Source: Synechococcus sp. WH 8016
Lineage (GTDB): Bacteria > Cyanobacteriota > Cyanobacteriia > PCC-6307 > Cyanobiaceae
NCBI RefSeq assembly: GCF_000230675.1
Contig: NZ_AGIK01000005.1
Coordinates: 95,549-159,548, forward strand
DNA: 64,000 nt
Direction of reading: 5' to 3'
Shown: positions 47,214 through 55,429 of the stretch, one piece after another
How the letters are laid out: every line of letters begins with the position of its first letter
Numbering within the stretch: the stretch's first letter is position 1
The notes under the pieces: model-generated
Seen by the model: the letters and a program-made list of their open reading frames with translations, nothing else
The model's database searches: none
Told to the model about the DNA's origin: nothing
Translations under genes and position numbers: made by a program

Positions 47214-49285
47214 TGAAAAAGCAAGCCAGATCATTAGCTGTCAGGCTAACCAGAACAACAGGTCTTCAGCTGATACTTGTAGCAGGATCTCTGAGCATTT
47301 TAGGGTTTAGCGTCGGGCAAAATAATGTCATCGAGCAGAAAGAATCCCATCGCACACATCTCCCAGTCATACGAGTATCAGAAAGGTTAAGCAGCAAGAT
47401 TAGTTTTCTAACGATTATCAATCAACTTAACGAGGAAGCGATCGCTGCCGACCCTGAGTTACTCAAGGATTTCGACAAGCTCAGCCTGCGTTTCTGGAGA
47501 CAACTTCGCTCATTTCCTGTTGATTACATCAACTATGGATCAGAAGATGGTTCCTTTATAGGCATCGAAAAGAGCGCGGAGGGGAGTTTTTTCCATAACG
47601 AAGACAGTGCACGATTAGGGCGGGGAAAAATGTTTGTTTTCAGTATGAATCCAATCGGACAGAGACATCGGCAAGAAGATGTCATCCCTGGTATGAGCAC
47701 AACCCACCAAGAGGCTTGGTATGTCGATACGGTAAAAGCTGGCAAGCCAACATGGAGCAAAATTTATGCCTGGGAAGACCAGCCAGACACCTTTTCAATT
47801 TCCTACAACGCACCCATTTTCAATCAGGAAGAAAAGCTAATTGGAGTTGTTGGGGTTGATATGCTCATCAACAAACTAAGCAACTGGCTTCAAGAAGCGT
47901 GGAAAGACCAGTCGGGCCTAGCATTGATTGTTGAGAAGAATGGGGATATCGTTGCCAGCTCAGAGCCTAAGATCGTGCTGGTTCGTTCTGGCAAAATCAT
48001 CCGCAGGGCTAACACCCAAGAACTAAAAAATCCAGTCGCAAAATCTCTTTCAAGTCAATTTTTTTCGCAGAAAAACGGAAAAGCATTTATCGATGTGAAC
48101 AACTTAAATCAAGAACTTGTTAAGATTCCAGACCAAACTGCACAACACTTTGTTTTGAGAGCGACCCCTTGGGGGCAAGAGTTTGGCCTCGATTGGTTTT
48201 TAATCACAGGGACATCAGTCGATCAAGAAGTGAGCACGACAGAACGCAATTTAATACTGATGATTTTCATTAGTATTGCAGCCCTCCTTACAGCCTTAGC
48301 GATCAACCGCCGCTTGATTAATGCCCTGCTCACCCCCCTAGGGGCCTTAACTTCAGCGAGTCAAAGCACAGAGCATCAAATTACAGATTCAACAGAACAG
48401 CCCGAGCTCCTCAGCTTTAATTGCGAGCTTCAAAAATCAGGGACCAAAGAATTTAGCGATCTCCATCAAGCCATTACGGCCATGGTGACAGCATTTAATA
48501 AACTCACTCAAGACCTAAAACAAAAAGAGAAACAAATTATCGGGCTTTTTCAAGACAAGCAAGAAAAAGACGAGCGAGCCCTTTCCGTGATGAGCAAGAA
48601 ATTAAAAACAAGCCTTGAGGCAGGATCCATTGCCCACGAAATCAATCAACCTCTAAGCATCTTAAAGCTCACATCTCAGTCACTCATTAACTCACTTGAT
48701 AACAACAAGAGTCCCAATTCATCCGACCTAACACATCAGCTTTCTACCATCAACTCGCAATCCGAAAGAATTGTTTTAATCACCAATAAAGTACGAGCAC
48801 TTCTCCGCAATGCCCAAACAGAATTCTCTGAGATTGATTTAAAACAAGTCATTCAAAGCAGTTTACTCTACATCAATTCAAACAATCCAGACAGTCATAC
48901 TTGGATTAACAGCCAACAAATTGATTCGATTGCAGACTCAAGCATACTGATTAATGGAGACGCTGTGCAATTACAAATTGCCCTCATTAATATTTTAAAA
49001 AACTCCATCGAGTCCTTGCATCAGCCTAACAATCCAGACCCATTAATTCTTGTTAGACTGAAGGATATACGAGAATACTGGAGCATAGAAATTGAAGACA
49101 ATGGTGAAGGTCTTTTGCCAGAAATCATTGAGGAGTCACTGATGAAAAGCAGCAAACCCGATGGCACAGGCTTAGGTTTATTCATTGCGCGCTCGGCAAT
49201 AGAAAGTCATAACGGGCACCTATCTCTTCTTAAGGGGTCAAGTGGAGGGCTTCTTGCCCAACTCAACCTGCCTAAAAATCACTAA
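47213..49285 (+). CDS. Membrane sensor histidine kinase with Cache-type sensor
   Basis: 690 residues. An N-terminal helix (about 15-35), a large extracytoplasmic region with Cache features (WYVDTVKAGKPTWSKIYAWE and IGVVGVDMLINKLSNWL), a second helix near 350-370, a HAMP-like and coiled region, then HisKA with the phospho-histidine H475 in IAHEINQPLSILKL. The ATPase domain has LINILKNSIESL (N box), DNGEGL and GTGLGLFIARSAIESHNG. A full-length orthodox sensor, pairing with the upstream regulator. Cache domains bind small organic ligands; none can be named here. Confidence 0.88.
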   Translation: MKKQARSLAVRLTRTTGLQLILVAGSLSILGFSVGQNNVIEQKESHRTHLPVIRVSERLSSKISFLTIINQLNEEAIAADPELLKDFDKLSLRFWRQLRSFPVDYINYGSEDGSFIGIEKSAEGSFFHNEDSARLGRGKMFVFSMNPIGQRHRQEDVIPGMSTTHQEAWYVDTVKAGKPTWSKIYAWEDQPDTFSISYNAPIFNQEEKLIGVVGVDMLINKLSNWLQEAWKDQSGLALIVEKNGDIVASSEPKIVLVRSGKIIRRANTQELKNPVAKSLSSQFFSQKNGKAFIDVNNLNQELVKIPDQTAQHFVLRATPWGQEFGLDWFLITGTSVDQEVSTTERNLILMIFISIAALLTALAINRRLINALLTPLGALTSASQSTEHQITDSTEQPELLSFNCELQKSGTKEFSDLHQAITAMVTAFNKLTQDLKQKEKQIIGLFQDKQEKDERALSVMSKKLKTSLEAGSIAHEINQPLSILKLTSQSLINSLDNNKSPNSSDLTHQLSTINSQSERIVLITNKVRALLRNAQTEFSEIDLKQVIQSSLLYINSNNPDSHTWINSQQIDSIADSSILINGDAVQLQIALINILKNSIESLHQPNNPDPLILVRLKDIREYWSIEIEDNGEGLLPEIIEESLMKSSKPDGTGLGLFIARSAIESHNGHLSLLKGSSGGLLAQLNLPKNH

Positions 49286-49362
49286 ATGATCCTTCTACCC
49301 AGTACTGGGGATTGCAAAAAAAGCGTGATTGGAAGATTATTTATTTACTTTTAAATCATCAA

Positions 49363-49905
49363 GTGGTTAGCTTAGACCTGCTCTCCAGTCTTGATGGATT
49401 GCTATGGCTTCAATCGGGCACAAAAGTAGGCGCACTTTTTAAACAGCACCAAACAACAGTGAGCCGCAATCAAAAGAAATGTGCCCAGGTCTTGGGAATT
49501 ACACTTAGCAAATCCAAGAGCAAGTGGAAGACTCAAGGGGATTTGACTCTGCTTGAGCTTGAGCGCAAAGTGCATCAAGTTGCTCGCCTACAAGGCAAAT
49601 CACGCCTGAGGATTGAGGTCAATGGATGGATTGATCATCCTCTTTTTAATCCACCTCCGACAGGTTGGATTGCCGGCTCGGCAAATAATCTCAACGATCC
49701 TCATAGCTTGCAATGCTTGAAACAGCATATTATTGATGCTTGTTTATGCCCTCTCACTGACCTCCCAGCTGAATCGGATGATTACGTCATCATTCCACTG
49801 AGCATCACCATAGAGGTGGGTTTTATGGTGCTAAAGCAACATGCAAATCACGAACGCATCTTAGATCTGATCAACAGGCTCAAACAGGCACAAAAGAGAG
49901 CATGA
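49363..49905 (+). CDS. Short LysR-like HTH regulator, first paralogue
   Basis: 180 residues from GTG at 49363, chosen because it aligns with the ATG of its paralogue at 50311. The N-terminus, LDGLLWLQSGTKVGALFKQH then TTVSRNQKKCAQVLGI, is a winged helix-turn-helix of LysR style. The rest is about 100 residues of a short, unrecognised domain (WIDHPLFNPPPTGWI), far smaller than the usual LysR effector domain. It begins 77 bases after the histidine kinase stop and could share its transcript, so it may modulate the two-component system. Function unknown. Confidence 0.65.
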   Translation: MVSLDLLSSLDGLLWLQSGTKVGALFKQHQTTVSRNQKKCAQVLGITLSKSKSKWKTQGDLTLLELERKVHQVARLQGKSRLRIEVNGWIDHPLFNPPPTGWIAGSANNLNDPHSLQCLKQHIIDACLCPLTDLPAESDDYVIIPLSITIEVGFMVLKQHANHERILDLINRLKQAQKRA

Positions 49906-50310
49906 CGAAGGAATCAGAGTATCGCCTGTTTCCTAATTGATATCTCCCTGCTTAAAGGTTGAATAGATCAGTGAGCAAGGGCTCCACCCCTATCAATCAA
50001 TACACCATGCGCATCCCTCTCACATACACGGCATTGAGATCATCGAACAAAGACGCCAACCAAGCCAGTCAAGCTGGGCCTTAGTAAAGGAAAAGCAAGA
50101 ATCAAACCCAACCCAAAGCGTTGGTTCCTTTGTAACTTCATGAACATAATTCGTTGCAGCAAGGGCAAACATTCGGCTAACACCTGGTCCCAAAAGTGCA
50201 CAGCTTGCATGCATTGATCCCAACCGCCTCAAGATCGTGCATAATGAAGAATGTCTAAATCAGAAAAACAACAGGCTATTTAGGTGGAATCTTGATTCAA
50301 AGTCAGCGTC
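49906..50310. other. Intergenic gap between the two HTH paralogues
   Basis: 405 bases without a convincing gene; a minus-strand 70-codon frame at 50020-50232 has poor protein character. No terminator was clearly identified. Confidence 0.35.
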
Positions 50311-50865
50311 ATGGTTAGTTTAGATTTGCTTTCTAGCTTTGATGGAATGATATGGCTTCAGTCTGGGAAAAAAGTAGGTAAAATTTTTGAGCAGCATCAG
50401 ACAACAATCAGCAGAAACCAGAAAAAATGTGCTCATGTCTTTGGAATAAAACTCCAAAAAATAGGCAATCATTGGCGACCCCAGGGAGATTCGCTCTTGC
50501 TTCAACTTGAGCGAATGGTCCATCAAACGGCTCGTTTCCAAGGAAAATCAAGCTTGAGACTTGATGCCAATCGGTGGCTTGATCACTCCCTGCTGAATCC
50601 ACCACCCTCAGGATGGATTGTGTCTTCAGCTAAAAACTTTAGCGATTCCCATAGTCTTGAATGCCTGGAACAACGCATCGTGGATGCTTGGCTATGCCCT
50701 CTTAAGGCCATGCCATTAGAGTCTAACCATTTAATCGAAATCAAACTCAGTTCAAAGGAAGATATTGGTGTTGTCGTGCTTCAAGAGTATGCCAATCATC
50801 AATGCATTTTAAATTTGATAAGCATGCTCGAGAAAACTTCAGCAGCAGAACAAATCAAACAATAA
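50311..50865 (+). CDS. Short LysR-like HTH regulator, second paralogue
   Basis: 184 residues, ATG at 50311. Clearly homologous over its whole length to the protein at 49363: MVSLDLLSSFDGMIWLQSGK, QHQTTISRNQKKCAHVFGI, WLDHSLLNPPPSGWIVSSAK and PLKAMPLESNH all correspond. The strongest similarity is in the HTH and the WIDH/WLDH-type motif. It has its own upstream region, so it is probably expressed separately. It converges on the alpha-amylase gene with three bases between. Confidence 0.65.
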   Translation: MVSLDLLSSFDGMIWLQSGKKVGKIFEQHQTTISRNQKKCAHVFGIKLQKIGNHWRPQGDSLLLQLERMVHQTARFQGKSSLRLDANRWLDHSLLNPPPSGWIVSSAKNFSDSHSLECLEQRIVDAWLCPLKAMPLESNHLIEIKLSSKEDIGVVVLQEYANHQCILNLISMLEKTSAAEQIKQ

Positions 50866-50868
50866 CGT

Positions 50869-52326
50869 TCATCCTGGAACCTTAAATAGCACCGCTGATT
50901 GAGGCGACAGTGAATGGTGAGCCCTCTGGTAGCGACCAATCACCGCACCATCCGTCTCCCAACCATCTCGTGCGACGTCGTGAGGATCCAGTCGCAAAGC
51001 CTTCCTCCGAGAGCGGTTCACCACCACCACCACCCCAGGAGCACGTCCGATGAGGCCATCACGGGCATGAGCCTGCCACGACAGGCCGCGCTCCCGCACC
51101 GCCTCCAGCTGTTGACGAACCTTGGTCAACGCCATGATCCTCTTGCGCAAATCATGGGGCCAGGGCTCCTCCCATGGCATCGCTTCGCGACAGGCAGGTT
51201 CGGCTCCTCCCTCAAGGCCCACTTCCGTTCCGTAGTACAGGCAAGGAGCCCCAGGCTGAAGCATCAAGATCAGCAATGCCAAAGACAGAGCAGCCACATC
51301 TCCTTTCAGGCTGTGCAACGCCCGCGGCACATCATGACTATCTAAAAGGTTGAGCTGGCAGCGATTCACCTCCGGCGCATACCAAGCCTGCGTCTCAGAC
51401 CAGATTTCAAGCAATGCCTCCGTCTCCAGAGGGCGCAAGGGGTACATCGGGTTGCGATAGCGACGACGCAAGCGAGAGCCCGCCACCCAACAGAGGCTGC
51501 TCCAACCCAAGCGGTAATTCATCACCCCATCGAAATGCTCTCCTTGCAACCAAGGCCGGGCATCGCCCCATATCTCACCCACGATCCAAGCCTCAGGATT
51601 CACCGCCTTCACCATGCGGCGAAAATCCACCCAAAAGGCTGCTGGCACTTCATCAGGCACATCCAAACGCCAGCCGTCGATGCCTCGCTCCAACAAGTGC
51701 TTGCCTACCGCCAACAGGTGCTCCTTCACGGGCGGATGGTCGTGGTTGAACTTCGGCAATGCCGGATCATTCCACCAACAGCCATAACCACAGGCCTGGC
51801 CCTTGCGCGGATAGGGACGAAGCGGCCACTGATGCACATGGAACCAATCGCGATAAGGGGAGCGATCACCGTTTTCGAGCAGGTGATGGAACGCCCAAAA
51901 GCCGCGCCCGCAATGGTTAAACACCCCATCGAGAATCAGGCGCATGCCCCGTTGATGCACCGCCGCAATCAGGGCATCAAGGGCCTCATTCCCGCCCAGG
52001 AGTGGGTCCACCTCGAAGTAGTCATAGGCGTGATAGCGATGATTGGCAGCCGAACTAAAGATTGGCGTGAGATAGAGGCAGGTCACTCCCAACCCCTGTA
52101 GGTGATCGAGAGCATCGATCACCCCATACAGATCGCCCCCCTGAAACCCCTGCTCCGCCGGATCTGTCCCCCAGGGCTGCAACGACAAGCCCTGTTGCGC
52201 TTCGACCCGTCCACTGCGGCGAAAACGATCTGGAAATACTTGGTACACCACCGCCTTAGCAACCCAAGCGGGAAACTGGCCAATGCATTGTGTCTCCGTC
52301 ATTCCTTTGCATGCCTCTGGTCCCAT
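50869..52326 (-). CDS. GH13 alpha-amylase family enzyme (neopullulanase/maltogenic-amylase-like)
   Basis: Acts on alpha-glucans such as glycogen breakdown products. About 485 residues. VFPDRFRRSG, RLILDGVFNHCG (region I), GIDGWRLDVPDEVP with the nucleophile Asp (region II), AWIVGEIWGDA with the acid/base Glu (region III) and LLDSHDVPRAL (region IV) are all present. ATG at 52326 is listed; another ATG at 52302 (MTETQCIGQF) is possible. It is head-to-head with glpK across 21 bases. Exact specificity uncertain. Confidence 0.83.
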   Translation of the reverse strand: MGPEACKGMTETQCIGQFPAWVAKAVVYQVFPDRFRRSGRVEAQQGLSLQPWGTDPAEQGFQGGDLYGVIDALDHLQGLGVTCLYLTPIFSSAANHRYHAYDYFEVDPLLGGNEALDALIAAVHQRGMRLILDGVFNHCGRGFWAFHHLLENGDRSPYRDWFHVHQWPLRPYPRKGQACGYGCWWNDPALPKFNHDHPPVKEHLLAVGKHLLERGIDGWRLDVPDEVPAAFWVDFRRMVKAVNPEAWIVGEIWGDARPWLQGEHFDGVMNYRLGWSSLCWVAGSRLRRRYRNPMYPLRPLETEALLEIWSETQAWYAPEVNRCQLNLLDSHDVPRALHSLKGDVAALSLALLILMLQPGAPCLYYGTEVGLEGGAEPACREAMPWEEPWPHDLRKRIMALTKVRQQLEAVRERGLSWQAHARDGLIGRAPGVVVVVNRSRRKALRLDPHDVARDGWETDGAVIGRYQRAHHSLSPQSAVLFKVPG

Positions 52327-52347
52327 CGCTAGCAAGTAGGAAACGAG

Positions 52348-53859
52348 ATGGCTATGGCAGCACCGCCCCTCCTGCTCGCACTAGATCAAGGCACCAGCAG
52401 CTCACGCGCCGCTCTGTTCGATACGGATGGCCGTCCAATCGCCAGCGCTTCCGCTCCTCTGGACATTCACTATCCCGCTGATGGCTGGGTGGAACAAAGT
52501 CCCACGGCGATCTGGGAGAGCCAGCGCCTGGCGATGAGCCGCCTTGAGCAAGCGATCACTCCAGAGCAGCAGAAGGCTGTGATCAGCTGCGGAATCACCA
52601 ATCAGCGTGAAACCACCACGCTTTGGAAACGAAGCGATGGCAGCCCTTGCGGCCCCGCCCTGGTCTGGCAGGACGGCCGCACCGCCGATCTCTGTGAGCA
52701 ATGGAAGGCAAGCGGCCTTGAAACGAGCTGGAGAGCCCGAACGGGCCTCATGCTCGACCCCTATTTCAGCGCGAGCAAAATCCGCTGGCTTCTCGACCAT
52801 GAGCCCGCCGCAAGCAGTGCCGCGGCCCAAGGTGATCTCTGCTTTGGAACCGTGGAGAGCTGGCTTCTATGGCAACTCAGTGGCGGCACAATCCATGCCA
52901 CCGACATGAGCAATGCCAGCCGCACCCTGCTCATGGATCTGGAACGGCGGCAATGGCTCGATGACGCCTGCGCTGAAATTGGCTTGCCCAAGCAGGCTCT
53001 CCCGGAACTCAGGCCATGCCGAGGAGATTTCGGGGTCATCCAAGCAGGATTGCCCTTTGCTGGCGTGCCGATTCAAGCCCTGCTTGGTGACCAGCAAGCA
53101 GCCACCCTGGGGCAACTCTGCCTGCTACCAGGGGAAGGCAAATGCACCTACGGCACGGGCGCTTTTCTTGTCGTAAACACGGGCACCACCATCCGACAGT
53201 CCGACGCCGGTCTGCTCAGCACCCTGGGCTGGACCGATGAGCACGGCACCCCCACCTATTGCTTAGAAGGAAGCCTGTTCAATGCGGGCACGGTGGTGCA
53301 ATGGCTGCGCGACGGCCTCGGCATCATTCGCAGTGCCGAAGAGGTCAATCCCCTAGCGCAAGAAGTGGAGAACGCCGCCGGGGTCATGCTTGTTCCCGCC
53401 TTCACAGGATGGGGCACACCACACTGGGATCCCAGTGCCCGTGGTTTGTTGATAGGGCTCACCCGCGACACCCGGCGAGGTCATATCGCCCGAGCCGCCC
53501 TGGAAGGAATCGCCCTCTCCGTTGCCAGTCTTGTGGAATTGGCAGAGCAAGCCATGGACCAAAGCCTCGGGGAGCTGGCCGTTGATGGGGGAGCAGCTGC
53601 TTCCGATCCTCTCCTGCAAGCCCAAGCCGACAGCACCGGTTTGCGCGTGCGGCGCCCAAAGCATCTCGAAAGCACAGCGCGCGGTGTGGCCCTTCTGGCC
53701 GGCTTACAAGCCGGCGTGATTGCAGATCTCAAAGACTTGGTGGCAAATCGCACCCAAAACTCCAGCGTGTTTGAGCCCCAACAAACCCTGGAGCAGCGCC
53801 AACGCTGGCGCCAGCGTTGGAACGATGCTGTGACTAGGAGCCTGCACTGGAATGGCTGA
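52348..53859 (+). CDS. glpK: Glycerol kinase
   Basis: Phosphorylates glycerol to sn-glycerol-3-phosphate with ATP. 503 residues, full length: ALDQGTSSSRAALFD (phosphate 1), CGITNQRETTTLWKR, and ALLGDQQAATLGQ, GEGKCTYGTGAFL, PAFTGWGTPHWDPSARG and LAVDGGAAASDPLLQAQAD all match. ATG at 52348. Its end overlaps the start of glpD by eight bases. Together they form a glycerol-to-dihydroxyacetone-phosphate route, unusual to see as a compact pair in an obligately photoautotrophic marine cyanobacterium. Confidence 0.94.
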   Translation: MAMAAPPLLLALDQGTSSSRAALFDTDGRPIASASAPLDIHYPADGWVEQSPTAIWESQRLAMSRLEQAITPEQQKAVISCGITNQRETTTLWKRSDGSPCGPALVWQDGRTADLCEQWKASGLETSWRARTGLMLDPYFSASKIRWLLDHEPAASSAAAQGDLCFGTVESWLLWQLSGGTIHATDMSNASRTLLMDLERRQWLDDACAEIGLPKQALPELRPCRGDFGVIQAGLPFAGVPIQALLGDQQAATLGQLCLLPGEGKCTYGTGAFLVVNTGTTIRQSDAGLLSTLGWTDEHGTPTYCLEGSLFNAGTVVQWLRDGLGIIRSAEEVNPLAQEVENAAGVMLVPAFTGWGTPHWDPSARGLLIGLTRDTRRGHIARAALEGIALSVASLVELAEQAMDQSLGELAVDGGAAASDPLLQAQADSTGLRVRRPKHLESTARGVALLAGLQAGVIADLKDLVANRTQNSSVFEPQQTLEQRQRWRQRWNDAVTRSLHWNG

Positions 53860-55429
53860 TCAACGTTTTGACCTCGTCGTCATCGGCGGCGGGGCCAGTG
53901 GATGCAGCGTGGCCTACGAAGCGGTCCGCCGCGGCCTGCGGGTTGCACTGCTCGAGGGCCATGACCTCGGTAGTGGCACCAGCTGCCGCAGCACCAAGCT
54001 CCTGCATGGAGGGGTTCGATATCTCGAACTTGCTTTCAAAACAGCCGACCTCGCCCAATTGCGCTTGGTTCGAGAAGCCTTGCTCGAGCGAGGCCACTGG
54101 CTGGACCAGGCCCCGTTTTTAGCGCGACGCCTTGAACTGGCCCTCCCCAGCGACTCCCTCTTCGGTCAGGCCTACTACCGCCTTGGCCTTGGCCTCTATG
54201 ACGCCCTATCCGGTCGAGCAGGGATCGGCAGCAGTCGCTTGCTGTCTTCCACGCAACTCAAACAGGCCTTACCTCTGCTGCGTCCCGATGTTCAACGGGG
54301 GGTGGCCTACAGCGACGGGCAATTTGATGATGCTCGCCTGAATCTGCTGCTCGCTTTAACCGCTGAGCGGGCCGGTGCTGTTCTACGGACCCGCACCAAG
54401 GTTCGAGAACTAGAGCGCAACAGCCAAGGGCAGATCTGTGCTGCCATCAGCGAAAACCACAGAGGAGAGCAAGAGCGCTGGGAAGCCAGGGCGGTGGTGA
54501 ATGCCACAGGCATCCATGCCGATGCCATCCGCCGGATGGCCGATCCCAACTGCTCCATGCGCATGCTCACCAGCAGGGGAGTGCATCTGGTCTTACGCGC
54601 TGACCTCTGTCCTGAGGGGCTTGGCTTGCTGTTGCCATCCACCGATGACGGACGCGTTTTGTTCATGTTGCCGTTCTTTGGACGCACCCTGGTCGGCACC
54701 ACAGACACCCCCTGCCCGCAAGCCAACGCAGCCGCTCCATCCGCAGACGAGCAAAACTATTTGCTCGATTACGTGAAGCGCTGGTTCCCCGACCTCGGCG
54801 ATCCCGTTGTGGGGAGCTGTTGGGCTGGCGGACGACCGCTGCTCAAGCCAGCCGGTGCTGACGTGAATAGCAGCAGGGTCGTGCGCGAGCACGAGGTTGA
54901 AACGCTGAACAGTGGCCTGATCAGCGTGATGGGGGGGAAATGGACCACCTGCAGACCCATGGCGCTCGACACCCTTAAGGCGGTGGAAGAGCAATTCGGG
55001 AGCCCCCTTCCCGACCCCTCTGCATTACCGCTGATCGGCGCAGATGAAGACCCCAAGCGCACTCCCTCTCTGCTGCAAGAGCAAGTCCGCGCCCTGGAAC
55101 GCTTGCTACCAGAGACCCCTCTACGCGATCAACAACGGGCCCACCTGCAATCCAGTTTCGGATTGGAAGCGGCTGCACTCGTGGCCAGTTGGAGTGAAAG
55201 CGAGCGTCAGCCTTTGAGCGATGTCATCCCCGTATGCCGCGGTGAATTACGCCATGCCATCAGCGCCGAACACGCCTGCACGGCAACGGATGTCCTCGCC
55301 CGTCGCTGCCGCTTGGCCATGGTGGACCAGGACGAAGCCGAGCGGCTTCTCCCCCAGGTTCAAGCCCTTCTTGAAGAGGAGGGGATAGACGCCCCCAACA
55401 CCCCACCGGAGCTGAACTTGTCCTGCTGA
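53852..55429 (+). CDS. glpD: Aerobic glycerol-3-phosphate dehydrogenase
   Basis: Membrane-associated FAD enzyme oxidising glycerol-3-phosphate to dihydroxyacetone phosphate and reducing quinone. 525 residues. The FAD dinucleotide fold is in LVVIGGGASGCSVAYEA, then GTSCRSTKLLHGGVRYLE, GVAYSDGQFDDARLNLLL, VVNATGIHADAIR and VMGGKWTTCRPMALDTL. ATG at 53852 overlaps glpK. The last 70 bases overlap the 3' end of the convergent GH13 gene at 55360; both frames appear intact there. Confidence 0.93.
   Translation: MADQRFDLVVIGGGASGCSVAYEAVRRGLRVALLEGHDLGSGTSCRSTKLLHGGVRYLELAFKTADLAQLRLVREALLERGHWLDQAPFLARRLELALPSDSLFGQAYYRLGLGLYDALSGRAGIGSSRLLSSTQLKQALPLLRPDVQRGVAYSDGQFDDARLNLLLALTAERAGAVLRTRTKVRELERNSQGQICAAISENHRGEQERWEARAVVNATGIHADAIRRMADPNCSMRMLTSRGVHLVLRADLCPEGLGLLLPSTDDGRVLFMLPFFGRTLVGTTDTPCPQANAAAPSADEQNYLLDYVKRWFPDLGDPVVGSCWAGGRPLLKPAGADVNSSRVVREHEVETLNSGLISVMGGKWTTCRPMALDTLKAVEEQFGSPLPDPSALPLIGADEDPKRTPSLLQEQVRALERLLPETPLRDQQRAHLQSSFGLEAAALVASWSESERQPLSDVIPVCRGELRHAISAEHACTATDVLARRCRLAMVDQDEAERLLPQVQALLEEEGIDAPNTPPELNLSC

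Noticed and set aside
50020..50232. Minus-strand 70-codon frame between the HTH paralogues
   Set aside because: Composition and lack of a start signal do not support coding.
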